A stretch of 64,000 nucleotides of DNA, taken from the NCBI GenBank assembly GCA_021324305.1, contig JAJPJI010000030.1, positions 1-64,000 of the forward strand, given 5' to 3'. The translations under genes and the position numbers were made by a program. How positions within the stretch are numbered: the first letter of the stretch is position 1; each line of letters opens with the position of its first letter. Shown here piece after piece: positions 36,730-46,550 of this stretch. The stretch is from Gammaproteobacteria bacterium (GTDB lineage: Bacteria > Pseudomonadota > Gammaproteobacteria > DSM-16500). The notes below the pieces were generated by a model. It made no database searches. It was given only the letters and a program-made list of their open reading frames with translations, and was not told where the DNA came from.

Positions 36730-39330
36730 CTACCTGGATTTGAGATTGGTTTCAATTTTTTCCACGGATTGATAGGTTTTGGTGTCTTCGCGCCGTTTTT
36801 CATCCTTTTGCAAAACACGGGTTTTAATAAAATTGGCAATGGCATAGATTCCGTGATGCGGGCGGTATTCCGCTTTGATTTCATCCAGTCTGGCTTGCAA
36901 TTCCTGTATGCTACTGGCTTCTTTGATCTCCCTGGACTTTGTTCGCAGGAGTTGTTTGTTGCTCTTGCTCTGAAAGAGAGCGCTTTCCTTTTTGTGTAAT
37001 AATCTGAGAGCTTCATGCTTGCTCTGTCGAAGTCTGAATTCTTCATTATTCTCGAAATTCCTGCGTGGTTCAGCAAAATGTCGCAGGTCATCTTTATAAA
37101 AGGCATATTGTCTGAACAGGCTACTTTCACGTTTCGGACTTTCATCCAGAACTGCCTTAAGATAAAGCGATTTATGCGGCAGCCAGATATGCTCAAACAT
37201 GGTGCCAATATCATCCCTTGTCTGTTTGATGAAGGATTGGAGCTTCCGGTCACTCGGGTCCTGGTAGTCGCTTGCTAACTGCAGCAGAAAGCTGGCATTA
37301 TTTGAATACTTTTTCAGATATTCAAGGTCATGGATAATATAGTTCCTTATCAATGCGTCAAATTCTGCTTCACTGGTGTTTTGTATTTTTTCGTAAAATG
37401 TTTTCAGGATTTGTATCTGCTTTTTTACGGATCTGGTTTTTTCATCATGGTTAAGATCTATTAACCGGGTATTGATTTCGTTCAAAAATTCAATTTTTTT
37501 CAGTGTTAACCCGAGTTCATTGGATGAGTTTGCTTTTGCCATCAGCGTGCGGATTGATTCCAGGTGCCGGATTTCCATCATGACAGATTCAGTTTGGTTG
37601 CTGTTTCTGAATTTATCCAGCTTGCTGTTGATTTGATCCAGCAGCGCCATGCCTTTGCCCGCTATTTCAAAATCTTCTTTGGTATTTGAATACTCGAGCA
37701 TCCTGAAGTATGTTTGAAGTTGTTCGACGTCAGCTGCTGGTTCAAGCGAACGCTGATGGATCTTTTCCATACGGCGTAAACGTATCATGCATGCTGTTAT
37801 TTCACTTATTTCCGAAGCATCTGCAAGTTTATCGTAAGCTGCCTGCAGTTTTCCAATTGACATTCTTTCTGCTTCATTCATCTCTCTGTTTGCTGCTCTG
37901 GTCAACGTGGCATGAATATCATTCACGAACGCGATTCTTTCAAATGCATTTTCAAGCAGATATGAGTATTTTGCAATAGTAAGGATTTTTTCAATTAGTT
38001 GCAGATGCTTGATCTCTGCTCGTACGGTTTCAGTTTGTTCTTCATTGCTTAATTTGCGGATGGTGTTTCTGAGAATATCACGCTGTTCGATAGCCTTGAT
38101 AGCCATTTCCATGTCGCGAGGCGACGTCGTGGATTTTACAAGACTCAATTTGTGACTGACAAGATTGCGTCTTTCGGCGTCTGGTTCGCTTTTATTTTGC
38201 AGGATAGACTGCATTTCTGCTTCCAGCTCTGTAATCATTTCATGTTTCATGTTGGCATATTTAGCGAATTCATCTGCAGGACAGATTTCCTTGTTTTCGT
38301 GTTCCTGAAGCCGGGAATCCGAATGCGAGTATATGACGCAGCTGGATAAATCAAGCGCCTTGTCTTTCAGATGCTGAAGTGCGTGCGCCATTTCAAATTC
38401 GTCCGGCAGGTAATGGCCGCTGTAGTTGGATATGCCGACGACTTTGCCATTGGCAATTTTGATTTCACCGGCAAATAACACTGGTGCATCAGCCATGAAA
38501 CTTGAGTGCATGAATGATTCAGTATGATCGTGGATAAATATTTCACCTTTCGCATTGATGATGAAGGTGGCCCAGCCATCCTTGCCATGTGAATGATGAT
38601 GGCTGGTGTCTGCCGGTACTTTTTCAAGTCCTTCACTGGTTTCTTGCAGGCGTATGAGCTGTCCGTCATTAACAATAACCCGAGATTCCTCACGCAGGGA
38701 AAAATCCTGGGTTTCAAGCGTGCTTGATTTTTCAAATGCCTTATATTGGAGTATCGCATCCTGTGACCAGGCATGTATTTCAATGCTGTCTGGCAGCGGT
38801 TTGGCTGTTGGGTCACGGTCACGGATATTCTTCAATGCCTGCGGCATTAATTCGGATTCAACCTTCTCACGTGTTACGTACAGCAGTCGTGTCAATTCTC
38901 CTTTTTTCATATAGAGACGCGGCGCGGTTGCGGCGAGATGCTCAGACATTCTCCGCCGCAGAAATTCTTCCCTGGATTCGGCCGGCCTGGGCTCAGAAAG
39001 ATGTGATGGCAGATGATTCGGCAGGTAGGACTGGTCAATTTTCAATTTTTCCATCATCTGTTTGCGCAGGAATGTTGTGACCACAGGTGTGTTTGCCGCT
39101 GCACCTATCACATTGTCGCAATATTGCTGGGTTTGTTTCAGGGCAGCGCTCAGGGATTCATCTCCGTTCGATTTCCTGATTTCTTCGCACCTGTTATAAA
39201 TGGTCAAAACAATTTCCAGGCGCTCATAAATGGTGATACCTTCACGCCAAAAATCAGCAACCAGACTATCCAATTCTGCAAGCTGTTGAGGACGTGATTT
39301 TTGCCAGGTTTCCAACTTTGGGAACAGCAT
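36730..39330 (-). CDS. Large helical protein with IQM-like domain, effector candidate
   Basis: The 866-residue product is soluble and largely helical. Residues about 250-335 read WATFIINAKGEIFIHDH, FMHSSFMADAPVLFAGEI and SNYSGHYLPDEFE, then L-x-x-L...A-L-D-L. This closely follows the pattern of plant IQM (IQ-motif calmodulin-binding) proteins, where HSSF-L-AG...AAG.L and SGHY-x-P-T-E are conserved. Residues 360-866 are dominated by charged heptad-like helices. ATG 39330 has a GGAGG site. Nothing in the neighbourhood suggests a bacterial role. The eukaryote-like domain, size and singleton position fit a Dot/Icm-type effector; that is inference. Confidence 0.6.
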   Translation of the reverse strand: MLFPKLETWQKSRPQQLAELDSLVADFWREGITIYERLEIVLTIYNRCEEIRKSNGDESLSAALKQTQQYCDNVIGAAANTPVVTTFLRKQMMEKLKIDQSYLPNHLPSHLSEPRPAESREEFLRRRMSEHLAATAPRLYMKKGELTRLLYVTREKVESELMPQALKNIRDRDPTAKPLPDSIEIHAWSQDAILQYKAFEKSSTLETQDFSLREESRVIVNDGQLIRLQETSEGLEKVPADTSHHHSHGKDGWATFIINAKGEIFIHDHTESFMHSSFMADAPVLFAGEIKIANGKVVGISNYSGHYLPDEFEMAHALQHLKDKALDLSSCVIYSHSDSRLQEHENKEICPADEFAKYANMKHEMITELEAEMQSILQNKSEPDAERRNLVSHKLSLVKSTTSPRDMEMAIKAIEQRDILRNTIRKLSNEEQTETVRAEIKHLQLIEKILTIAKYSYLLENAFERIAFVNDIHATLTRAANREMNEAERMSIGKLQAAYDKLADASEISEITACMIRLRRMEKIHQRSLEPAADVEQLQTYFRMLEYSNTKEDFEIAGKGMALLDQINSKLDKFRNSNQTESVMMEIRHLESIRTLMAKANSSNELGLTLKKIEFLNEINTRLIDLNHDEKTRSVKKQIQILKTFYEKIQNTSEAEFDALIRNYIIHDLEYLKKYSNNASFLLQLASDYQDPSDRKLQSFIKQTRDDIGTMFEHIWLPHKSLYLKAVLDESPKRESSLFRQYAFYKDDLRHFAEPRRNFENNEEFRLRQSKHEALRLLHKKESALFQSKSNKQLLRTKSREIKEASSIQELQARLDEIKAEYRPHHGIYAIANFIKTRVLQKDEKRREDTKTYQSVEKIETNLKSR

Positions 39331-39516
39331 GATAAATGCCTCCGCTCTATCTAATTATTATAGATGATTATCTGGAGCGCCTGACTGCAGCGGCATGTTG
39401 AGCGGATATTAATAGTCATGTATTTTCAATCAGATATCGTCATGTATACCCCTTAATCTCACACTGAATCAAATCAGGTAAAATAAAAATATAACGATAA
39501 AAATGGAGTGGATGCC

Positions 39517-39996
39517 ATGTGGATTGCAAAATGCCGCTTTTTATTGTTTATCGCTCCGTTCCTGTTTCCAATTACAGCATTTTCACTGCCATCACAAATT
39601 GATCCGCCCGGCGAAAAAATGGTGCTGGTTAGCCCGGTTGAACATGCCTGGGGTGCGTATGATGCGAATGGTACATTGATTCGTTCCGGGCTTGCGTCTG
39701 CTGGCGCTGACTGGTGTCAGGACATGGGTTCTCAATGTCATACTGTCACTGGCCGGTACCGTGTTCGGTCACTCGGCGGGCCAGGCTGTGTTTCGCCATC
39801 CTTTCCCATGCCGAACGGCGGCGCACCCATGCCGTATTGCATGTATTTTACTCCATATCAGGCATTGCATGGTTCATACGAACTGGCGCATGCAAATATC
39901 AGTCATGGATGTGTGCGCATGCGTGTGGCGGACGCAAAATGGCTGCGCTATCACTTTGTTACTATCGGTACCCTGGTAGTGATAGAACCCTATTGA
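39517..39996 (+). CDS. L,D-transpeptidase (YkuD family)
   Basis: This exported enzyme of 159 residues makes or edits 3-3 peptide crosslinks or attaches proteins to peptidoglycan. The catalytic motif is ISHGCVRM near residue 135, with a second histidine in LHGSYEL upstream, as the family needs. A signal peptide (about 1-22, ending TAFS) precedes it. ATG 39517 is preferred because the GGAG site is 9 nt upstream; GTG 39508 would sit on that site. It is convergent with the glycosyltransferase gene downstream. Confidence 0.85.
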   Translation: MWIAKCRFLLFIAPFLFPITAFSLPSQIDPPGEKMVLVSPVEHAWGAYDANGTLIRSGLASAGADWCQDMGSQCHTVTGRYRVRSLGGPGCVSPSFPMPNGGAPMPYCMYFTPYQALHGSYELAHANISHGCVRMRVADAKWLRYHFVTIGTLVVIEPY

Positions 39997-40006
39997 TCGC
40001 TCTTGA

Positions 40007-41176
40007 TTATGACGACTCGATTAATTCAGCTATCAGATTCCTGACTGTTGTGGAAGCAGTCTGCCAATTCAGGCGGGTCAGGTATTCATTGTAGGAAGAC
40101 AGTGCAAGTGATTCATATGCAGAATCATCATGCAGCAAATTGGTAATAAAATCGCAGTACTCTTGTACAGCAGCTTCAAGTGAAAATGTCTTGCCGTTAA
40201 TGCCGTCCCGTATCACTTCAGGAATACCGCCGACATGAGTGGCAATACAGGGTATGCCGAATGCATTGGCTTCACAAAAGACAATGCCAAAGGCTTCGGC
40301 GCGTGATGGCATCAGGAAAAAATGTGCTTCCCGATATAATTGATTCAGTTTTTCCACGTCTGCAGGATTGTTTTTGGAAAGAAAACCCGCGTATCTGACG
40401 AATGTTGGCAGCTTTTCGTCGTCTGGGATCATTCCTGCGATAGTCAGCTCAACAGGGTAGCCGGCAGCATCCAGCGCCTTTGCAATTCCCAATACAATGT
40501 CACCTCCTTTGCGATACCATTTTTTCCCGATATAAAGCAATTTAATCCTGTCTCTGGTGCGTGCCCTTATCATGGCTTTGACATCAGACAAGGTGTGCTG
40601 AATTTGAAGATTGGCGCCGAAGGGAACGACTTTAACTTTGTTTCTGGATATGCCATACAGTTCGATTGCTGAATTTGCCCCCCATTGTGACGAAAATATT
40701 AATAATCGTGAATTGAGAAGACAGGCATTGGTCACATCATAACCGTCCCACATGGTGTCCGGATGATGAAATCTGAAATTGGGGTAAAATCCGACTAATC
40801 CGGCATAGGTAGCGTCTGTCCAATAAACAATGGGAATATCAGTCTCCAGATACGCTGCGGCGACAGGTGAATTGGACGTGAAAATCACGTCTGTTTCCTG
40901 GTGTTTCAGCATATTGTTGACGACACTGGCGACCCGCTTTGCATGAGGGACGAACAACTCAGCATCAAGGCGCGCACGTTTGTAGTACCTCGTCCACCAT
41001 TGTCTGCATCTGAATTTTAATTCTGCGAATGGCGGCAAGAGTTTTTGCGATTCTGTGACTTGAATGTGCTGTAATTGAGGACACTGTTGTGTCAGGCTTT
41101 TGGAAATCCAGTAAGGTGTTCCAGAATAGTTATCCTTGTCGCTGATATCATATTCAGTAACATATGTGATCCGCAT
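40007..41176 (-). CDS. Glycosyltransferase family 4
   Basis: This 389-residue retaining glycosyltransferase has the GT-B fold. The C-terminal nucleotide-sugar half shows KLLYIGKKWYRKGGDIVLGI, then PSRAEAFGIVFCEANAFGIP and THVGGIPEVIRDGINGKTF, with the E-x7-E pair typical of GT4. The N-terminal acceptor half opens MRITYVTEYDISDK. Donor and acceptor are unknown. It lies apart from the polysaccharide cluster at the right of the window. Confidence 0.88.
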   Translation of the reverse strand: MRITYVTEYDISDKDNYSGTPYWISKSLTQQCPQLQHIQVTESQKLLPPFAELKFRCRQWWTRYYKRARLDAELFVPHAKRVASVVNNMLKHQETDVIFTSNSPVAAAYLETDIPIVYWTDATYAGLVGFYPNFRFHHPDTMWDGYDVTNACLLNSRLLIFSSQWGANSAIELYGISRNKVKVVPFGANLQIQHTLSDVKAMIRARTRDRIKLLYIGKKWYRKGGDIVLGIAKALDAAGYPVELTIAGMIPDDEKLPTFVRYAGFLSKNNPADVEKLNQLYREAHFFLMPSRAEAFGIVFCEANAFGIPCIATHVGGIPEVIRDGINGKTFSLEAAVQEYCDFITNLLHDDSAYESLALSSYNEYLTRLNWQTASTTVRNLIAELIESS

Positions 41177-41329
41177 CCAGTCTCAATCCCTGTTTTTTTC
41201 CGAAGATGGTTACCTTGCTATCATGTGTGCACTATCATTATACCTGGATTGAGAACATATGCCTGCGAAATCTAAGGCACTCTCGATACCTCTTGTATTT
41301 GCATTGCGAGAGGCTTCTGGCATCCGGCC

Positions 41330-42583
41330 TTAAACCGAATTGAGTGCCTCTGCAGGCGCGAGCCGCGATGCATTCCATGCAGGATATAACGTGGCTAGCA
41401 GGCTCAGTGCCAGCGCCGCAATACTAATGATCCAGACATCAGGCCATTGCAGCTCGGAAGGAAGATAATTAACGAAATAAACATTGGAAGACAATAGTTG
41501 TACATGAAATGCCTGCTGTATCCAGATGGAGATGGCTGTAATGTTATGTGCAAGTGCAACACCGCCGATAATACCCAGCACGATACCGATAGTCCCAATC
41601 ATCGCACCCTGCACAATAAAAATGGTCAGGATAGTCATGGGTGTTGCACCCAGGGTACGCAAGATCGCGATATCAGATTGTTTGTTTTTGACCACCATTA
41701 CCATGGTTGAAATCAGGTTGAAGACAGCAACGGTGATGATCAGGATAAAAATAAAAAACATCATGGTTTTGGTCATGCGGATGTTTTCAAAAAAATCACC
41801 GAGCTGCATGGTCCAGTCACCAACCCGTGCGGATGGCGATAATTGACCCTGGATGGTTCGTGCAATTTCAGGCGCGGCATAAATGTCTTTTACATTGAGA
41901 TGCAGTGCTGTGATCGATTTGCCCAAATCAAACAGGGTTTGTGCGTCACGCAGATTAATGAAGGCAAGCTTTGCGTCGAAACCAAAGCGTCCTCCGCCTG
42001 CGCGGAAAATACCGCTGACAGTGAACTTTCTGAAATGCGGCGTGATGGTTGAAGAAGTCAGAGTGCTTTTGGTGGTCGCTACGATGATCGAGTCTCCAAT
42101 GGTCACTCCCAGCTTCCTGGCCAGGTCTTCTCCCAGGATGATGCCAAAGCTACCGGGTTTTAATGCCGAGAGGCGGCCCTGTATCATTTTATCGGATAAG
42201 GCAGATATTTTTTTTTCCTGTTCGGGAATAATGCCGGTCAGCATGACTGGCTGTGTCTGGTCAGAATTTGTGATCAGGGCTTGCCCATAAATAAAGGGTG
42301 CAACAGCGGTAACATCCGGGGAGGACTGGACGGTTTTTTCTACTTCTTCCCAGTCATCAATTCCTCCGGCAAAGCTGCTGATGGTGATCGGTGAAATCAT
42401 GCCAAATACCTGTTTTTTGATTTCACGATCAAAACCGTTTAACACGGACAGGACCGTAATCAGTACAATGACTCCCAGCGTGATGCCAAGCATGGAAATC
42501 ATTGAAATAAGGGAAATGAATTGGCTGCCCCGCTTAGAGCGGGTGTAGCGTAATCCGATAAAGATCGCAGCTGGCCTAAACAT
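41330..42583 (-). CDS. lolC: Lipoprotein-releasing ABC transporter permease LolC/LolE
   Basis: This inner-membrane permease of the LolCDE machinery releases outer-membrane lipoproteins from the inner membrane. Its 417 residues hold an N-terminal helix (SLISMISMLGITLGVIVLI), a periplasmic domain (about 60-260) and three C-terminal helices, with NKQSDIAILRTLGATP and WNASRLAPAEAL typical of the family. ATG 42583 is used; an upstream frame to 42646 adds 21 non-matching residues. No lolD ATPase is adjacent, unlike the usual lolCD(E) operon. LolC versus LolE cannot be settled here. Confidence 0.88.
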   Translation of the reverse strand: MFRPAAIFIGLRYTRSKRGSQFISLISMISMLGITLGVIVLITVLSVLNGFDREIKKQVFGMISPITISSFAGGIDDWEEVEKTVQSSPDVTAVAPFIYGQALITNSDQTQPVMLTGIIPEQEKKISALSDKMIQGRLSALKPGSFGIILGEDLARKLGVTIGDSIIVATTKSTLTSSTITPHFRKFTVSGIFRAGGGRFGFDAKLAFINLRDAQTLFDLGKSITALHLNVKDIYAAPEIARTIQGQLSPSARVGDWTMQLGDFFENIRMTKTMMFFIFILIITVAVFNLISTMVMVVKNKQSDIAILRTLGATPMTILTIFIVQGAMIGTIGIVLGIIGGVALAHNITAISIWIQQAFHVQLLSSNVYFVNYLPSELQWPDVWIISIAALALSLLATLYPAWNASRLAPAEALNSV

Positions 42584-42811
42584 GTACAAATATCCCAACG
42601 ACTGTTTACTGCCAGAGAATATACCTCGAGCAGGAACATTTTGCACTTTCAGGCAGATGGCGCCAGATATTTACAGCCTTGACAGATTGGCATACAGATA
42701 AAAGGAGTGCATTTGAATATGCATGAGAATCAATCATGCTTGCAAGAATTGACATTGCAAATCAGGATGACTGAGGCTACATTTTAAGCTGTTTTATCGG
42801 GATGAAGACTC

Positions 42812-43780
42812 ATGACGGCAGGCGGCAATTCAGTTTTGGTGCGGATATCACTTCTCATGGCTGTCTTTTGCCATGCCACTTTTGGGTATGCACAGTCTGG
42901 TGCAATTCCTCAACTATCAGGTTCCAGTCAGAATAGTAAAAATACCCCAGCTGCTGCAGCTATTTCACCTGTCGCCAGTCAGAGTCTTGGGTTGGCTGAA
43001 GAAAGAGCGAAAAAAGAAAATGAAATTCCTCCGAATTTTTTTGCCATTACATTTTACAAGCCGACCTATGTATTACCTTATTATTATACCTGGTCACCTT
43101 ACAAGAGTATTTACGAAAACAATACACCCAATAATGAAAAAATTAAAAGGGACGAGATCAAATATCAAATCAGCTTCAAGGTGCCTGTCTGGAAAAACAT
43201 ACTGCACAGGCCGATAACATTGTATCTAGCTTATTCGCAGCTTTCTTACTGGCAGGCGTATAATAAAACAGCGTTTTTTAGGGAGACCAATTATGAACCG
43301 GAATTATTTCTGGCGAATGAAATCAATTTCCGGGTCCTGAAATACTGGACTATCAATTTTTTAAATCTGGGCGCGGTGCATGAATCAAACGGCAAGGGCG
43401 GCAGTCTGGAACGCAGCTGGAACCGCCTCTATCTTGAAGCAATCTCATCAAACGATCATTTCATGTTCAGCATCAAACCATGGCTCGTCATACATGACCA
43501 GTCATTAAGGAAATATAATCCGAATATTGCAGATTTTCTGGGTTATGGACAATTGCTTGCTGCTTATAAATTTTATCATCAGGTGATTTCGATACAGGCG
43601 CACAATCTAATTGAATCAGGCGGAAAGCATGCGACTGCTGAATTGACCTGGAGTTTTCCTATCACCTCCTATCTGAATGGTTATGTGGATATTTTCAGCG
43701 GATATGGTCAGAGTTTGATTGAATACAATCATCGTACGAATAGTGCGGGTATAGGTATCGCGCTCAGTAACTGGGTATAA
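42812..43780 (+). CDS. pldA: Outer-membrane phospholipase A
   Basis: OMPLA hydrolyses phospholipids that reach the outer leaflet of the outer membrane. The 322-residue protein has a signal peptide (to about residue 27, GYAQ), a variable region of about 45 residues, and the beta-barrel. The catalytic triad is intact: H190 and S192 in GAVHESNGKGG, with N204 in RSWNRLYLEA. The spacing equals E. coli PldA (142, 144, 156) shifted by 48. Calcium-dependent dimerisation is expected from the family. Confidence 0.92.
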   Translation: MTAGGNSVLVRISLLMAVFCHATFGYAQSGAIPQLSGSSQNSKNTPAAAAISPVASQSLGLAEERAKKENEIPPNFFAITFYKPTYVLPYYYTWSPYKSIYENNTPNNEKIKRDEIKYQISFKVPVWKNILHRPITLYLAYSQLSYWQAYNKTAFFRETNYEPELFLANEINFRVLKYWTINFLNLGAVHESNGKGGSLERSWNRLYLEAISSNDHFMFSIKPWLVIHDQSLRKYNPNIADFLGYGQLLAAYKFYHQVISIQAHNLIESGGKHATAELTWSFPITSYLNGYVDIFSGYGQSLIEYNHRTNSAGIGIALSNWV

Positions 43781-43796
43781 TTGTGCTGATTGCTTC

Positions 43797-43822
43797 CTGT
43801 CATACCAGCAGGCATGACAGGA
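43797..43822. terminator. Palindrome between convergent genes
   Basis: CCTGTCAT...ATGACAGG pairs across a 10-nt centre, just after the pldA stop and before the end of the minus-strand neighbour. It belongs to the dispersed TGTCAT palindrome family and may act as a terminator in both directions. Confidence 0.5.
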
Positions 43823-43835
43823 ATGGCAAGGGTTT

Positions 43836-45470
43836 TCAAACCGAGAAGACTGATTTCTTTTCAGCCTGCGCTTCATTTTTTGTGTCTGTACCGGTATTGC
43901 TTCTTCCGGACCACCAGCAGCACCACCAGCTTGAGCGGGATGTATTCTCTACAGGCCTGACTGACGGATTATAACTCTCGATTTCTCCGCTTCCACGCTG
44001 CTCTCTATCGAGTTGGGCTTCTACATCAACGTTTATTTCTACCGGATCTGCATCAGGTGAATAGGTATGTAATCCCAGGAGTAAATTCTTTTCCCGAGAA
44101 TTGCTATTCACAAATTCAATAAATTGTTTCTCCGGCATTTTTTTCAGGCGCTCGATTTCGTGTTTCATTTCGAATAAAAACTGTTCCTTCTGGTCGCGGG
44201 TCAGGGCGTTGAAGAGTAAATAATATAAATGAAACAGACTGGCAAAATGATAAATATCAATGCCGCTCATGGCGCCGTAGAGAAAACCTTTTCGTGTATC
44301 GTCCAAATCCTTGTTTGGATCCTTTTCGCCGAATTCATTGAGAAAGAGAACAGCGATGACAGCGTAGGATAGAGCCGATGCTGTGAGACTTAATCCGCCT
44401 ATGAGCAGCGTTGTCTTGGGGCGCAGCTGAAAGGCCAGTGACTTGACCGGCTTGCCGCGCAGAACATCGATCATGCTGTCAAGGATAGCTGTCACACCAT
44501 CCATTGATAATCGCAGATTTGCATACAATTGTGATGCACTTAACGCAAGCGTAACGCCAATTTGCAAGGGAAGGGTGGGGATAAACTTCGACAGAATACG
44601 CATCGAATTGGAAAAGCCGCCGGCGCTGAAATTCAAACCTAACAGGAATCCGGTCAGGTTCCCCAGATGATGTACTCCCCTGGCAAACCATGAATTATCG
44701 CGAGTAACATTTTCCTGTTCGAATAAAAATGCCAGCGGATCACGTGATCCATTGACGCTCAGTGATCTTGCGTTTTTGACCACAAAATCCCATCTTGCAT
44801 CGATGGCATCAAGAAATGCGGCCTGTTGTTTCCGGTAGTGTGTAATTCGCAACCACTGCTGTTTTTCTGATTCAGTGATCAGGCAGCAGGAATCAACGAC
44901 AGCGTGATGCATTCTGGATGCGAAGACCCGCGCCCTCGACATGTAATAGGGAATTTCAGTTTGTATCATGTTTATTGTGCCAAACAGTGAACCAGGTGCA
45001 TTGCCGCCCACCGTGAGTGCGGTTTGCCAGAGTTCCGGACTGGTACTGAGTGAAGCCAATAGTAGAGGCACGTTTTGCGATGCTGCAAATACGAATACGA
45101 GTGTTCCCTTGCCAATTTTCGCTCCCAGGGAGGACTGGCCATTAATGTATCTGACTGTGGCTGCCGCACTTTGCGCGCCCATAAACATGGCGCCGCCTGA
45201 GAAGTCCAGACCGCCGGCAGTAAAAATAATAACCGCACCTTTTTCGCTGACAAGATTGCTTAGCCATAAGCCGCAATCTTTGGAAACGGCACAAGTTTGC
45301 GCCGGTCCAAGGTAGAGGGCGCCTGCGCCAATGCCAATTCCGCCCAGCGAAACCTGGGCAATGGTTGATAACCACCATTGAGCGCGCGAAGGAGTGTTTC
45401 CCGGTTTGACGCTTACCAGCGGGAGAGATTCGTCGGTTGGCAATTTTTCTTGGGATGCGGTGCGCAGCAT
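43836..45470 (-). CDS. Uncharacterised multi-pass membrane protein, effector candidate
   Basis: No family is recognised for this 544-residue protein. It has about eight hydrophobic segments in two groups (about 35-165 and 265-400), separated by a charged soluble stretch (about 170-260). A polar C-terminal tail of about 120 residues is rich in Glu and Lys, with a Cys/Trp cluster SSWWCCWWSG near the end. The final residues KNEAQAEKKSVFSV are of the sort seen in type IV secretion signals, but this is weak evidence. ATG 45470 has a good AAGGAG site. A membrane-inserted effector or a novel inner-membrane protein are both possible. Confidence 0.55.
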   Translation of the reverse strand: MLRTASQEKLPTDESLPLVSVKPGNTPSRAQWWLSTIAQVSLGGIGIGAGALYLGPAQTCAVSKDCGLWLSNLVSEKGAVIIFTAGGLDFSGGAMFMGAQSAAATVRYINGQSSLGAKIGKGTLVFVFAASQNVPLLLASLSTSPELWQTALTVGGNAPGSLFGTINMIQTEIPYYMSRARVFASRMHHAVVDSCCLITESEKQQWLRITHYRKQQAAFLDAIDARWDFVVKNARSLSVNGSRDPLAFLFEQENVTRDNSWFARGVHHLGNLTGFLLGLNFSAGGFSNSMRILSKFIPTLPLQIGVTLALSASQLYANLRLSMDGVTAILDSMIDVLRGKPVKSLAFQLRPKTTLLIGGLSLTASALSYAVIAVLFLNEFGEKDPNKDLDDTRKGFLYGAMSGIDIYHFASLFHLYYLLFNALTRDQKEQFLFEMKHEIERLKKMPEKQFIEFVNSNSREKNLLLGLHTYSPDADPVEINVDVEAQLDREQRGSGEIESYNPSVRPVENTSRSSWWCCWWSGRSNTGTDTKNEAQAEKKSVFSV

Positions 45471-45596
45471 GAAATATCACTCCTTGGCTTTGATTTTATT
45501 GATTATAAGAGAGCAAACATCATAGGCTTGCCAGCTTAAGAAAATCTTAAGATCTGATTCGCATCTGTCTTTTTTTCCGTGAGAATCCGGGCGTGA

Positions 45597-46094
45597 TCAG
45601 GAGCGTGTAAATTGACGTATCAAGTGCGTATGTTGTGGATATTGATTGCTGAGCAAGTTACTTGTTGCCAGTTCAAAATCACTAAAGTCAAAACCGGGTG
45701 TGACTGTGCATCCAATCAGGCTGAAAGACGATTTATCAATTAAGTCAGCAGCAAACCATCGGTTTGCCGGAATCGTTACCTGAAATTCAGCGGATTGATC
45801 AGTCATGGGGTTACCCAGTAAGCGGGTTTTCAGATTACCTGATTCATCAATTTCATATATTTTGAGCGGACTGCCGAAATAAAAATGCCACATTTCATCT
45901 GACTTCAGTCGGTGAAATGCGGAGAAGTCGTTTCCTTCCAGCAGGTAATAGATAGCAGTGGAAGCATATCGTTTGTGTGCTTGCTGCTTGAAGGGGCTAA
46001 AAACAAAAGAAGACTGGTATGTCCGTTTATACCATCCGCCTTCAGGATGTTTTTCCAAAGCTAATTTGTCAATAAATATGCTTGCGTTGGACAT
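45597..46094 (-). CDS. DUF985-family cupin protein
   Basis: This 165-residue small cupin is of the DUF985 type (YML079-like). It contains LEKHPEGGWYKRTYQS, STAIYYLLEGNDFSAFHRLKSDE, WHFYFGSPLKIYEI and CTVTPGFDFSDFELA, which are the four conserved blocks. The ligand and activity are unknown for the family; a sugar-nucleotide epimerase-like pocket is often assumed. ATG 46094 follows GGAG at 5-nt spacing, whereas the open frame continues to 46301 without family match. A Cys-rich secreted peptide gene precedes it by 43 nt. Confidence 0.85.
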   Translation of the reverse strand: MSNASIFIDKLALEKHPEGGWYKRTYQSSFVFSPFKQQAHKRYASTAIYYLLEGNDFSAFHRLKSDEMWHFYFGSPLKIYEIDESGNLKTRLLGNPMTDQSAEFQVTIPANRWFAADLIDKSSFSLIGCTVTPGFDFSDFELATSNLLSNQYPQHTHLIRQFTRS

Positions 46095-46137
46095 GGGAAC
46101 TCCGTATTTCAACTGGCAGAGATAGTAAATGAGTTCC

Positions 46138-46389
46138 CTAATAATTGTCATTGAAATAATTGTAACTGTTAGCTTCTTTGTTATTTTCTTCCAGTAAACA
46201 TGTAGAATCGCCCGGATAATTGGGGCCGGGGTTTCCATTGTTGTCGCTGTAACATTGATAACTGCAATATCTGCAATCGTGTCCTGACTTGAAGCAGGCA
46301 TTCAGACAGCTATTGTCCCAATCCGCGTAAGAGATGCTGGTAGACGCTATAAACAACAAACTGATCAATAAATAGCGGTTCTTGCGCAT
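46138..46389 (-). CDS. Small secreted protein with six cysteines
   Basis: This 83-residue product has a clear signal peptide (about 1-22, ending SISYA) and a mature chain of about 60 residues with six cysteines within its first 45: DNSCLNACFKSGHDCRYC, then YQC and STC. The tail is Asn/Tyr-rich. ATG 46389 has an AGGAG ribosome site, and longer in-frame starts do not. Three disulfides are plausible. No family is recognised. It could be a surface or host-directed peptide or an envelope stress protein. Confidence 0.6.
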   Translation of the reverse strand: MRKNRYLLISLLFIASTSISYADWDNSCLNACFKSGHDCRYCSYQCYSDNNGNPGPNYPGDSTCLLEENNKEANSYNYFNDNY

Positions 46390-46550
46390 ATTTCTTGCTC
46401 CTGCACTTTTCATTTCTGCCTGGTTATAGTATATCACCATCATTCCGTTGAGCGGATGTATGTTTTGCATATTATATAATGTTAATCAATACCTTGTGAT
46501 GTGAAATACATACCATTAGGCCGAAACGATGAAGCGCAGGACGAAAAGGC

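Noticed and set aside
36730-39330. SMC/ATPase assignment for the 866-residue protein
   Set aside because: The helices look coiled-coil-like but no Walker A or B motif is visible. The IQM-like core is the only recognisable domain.
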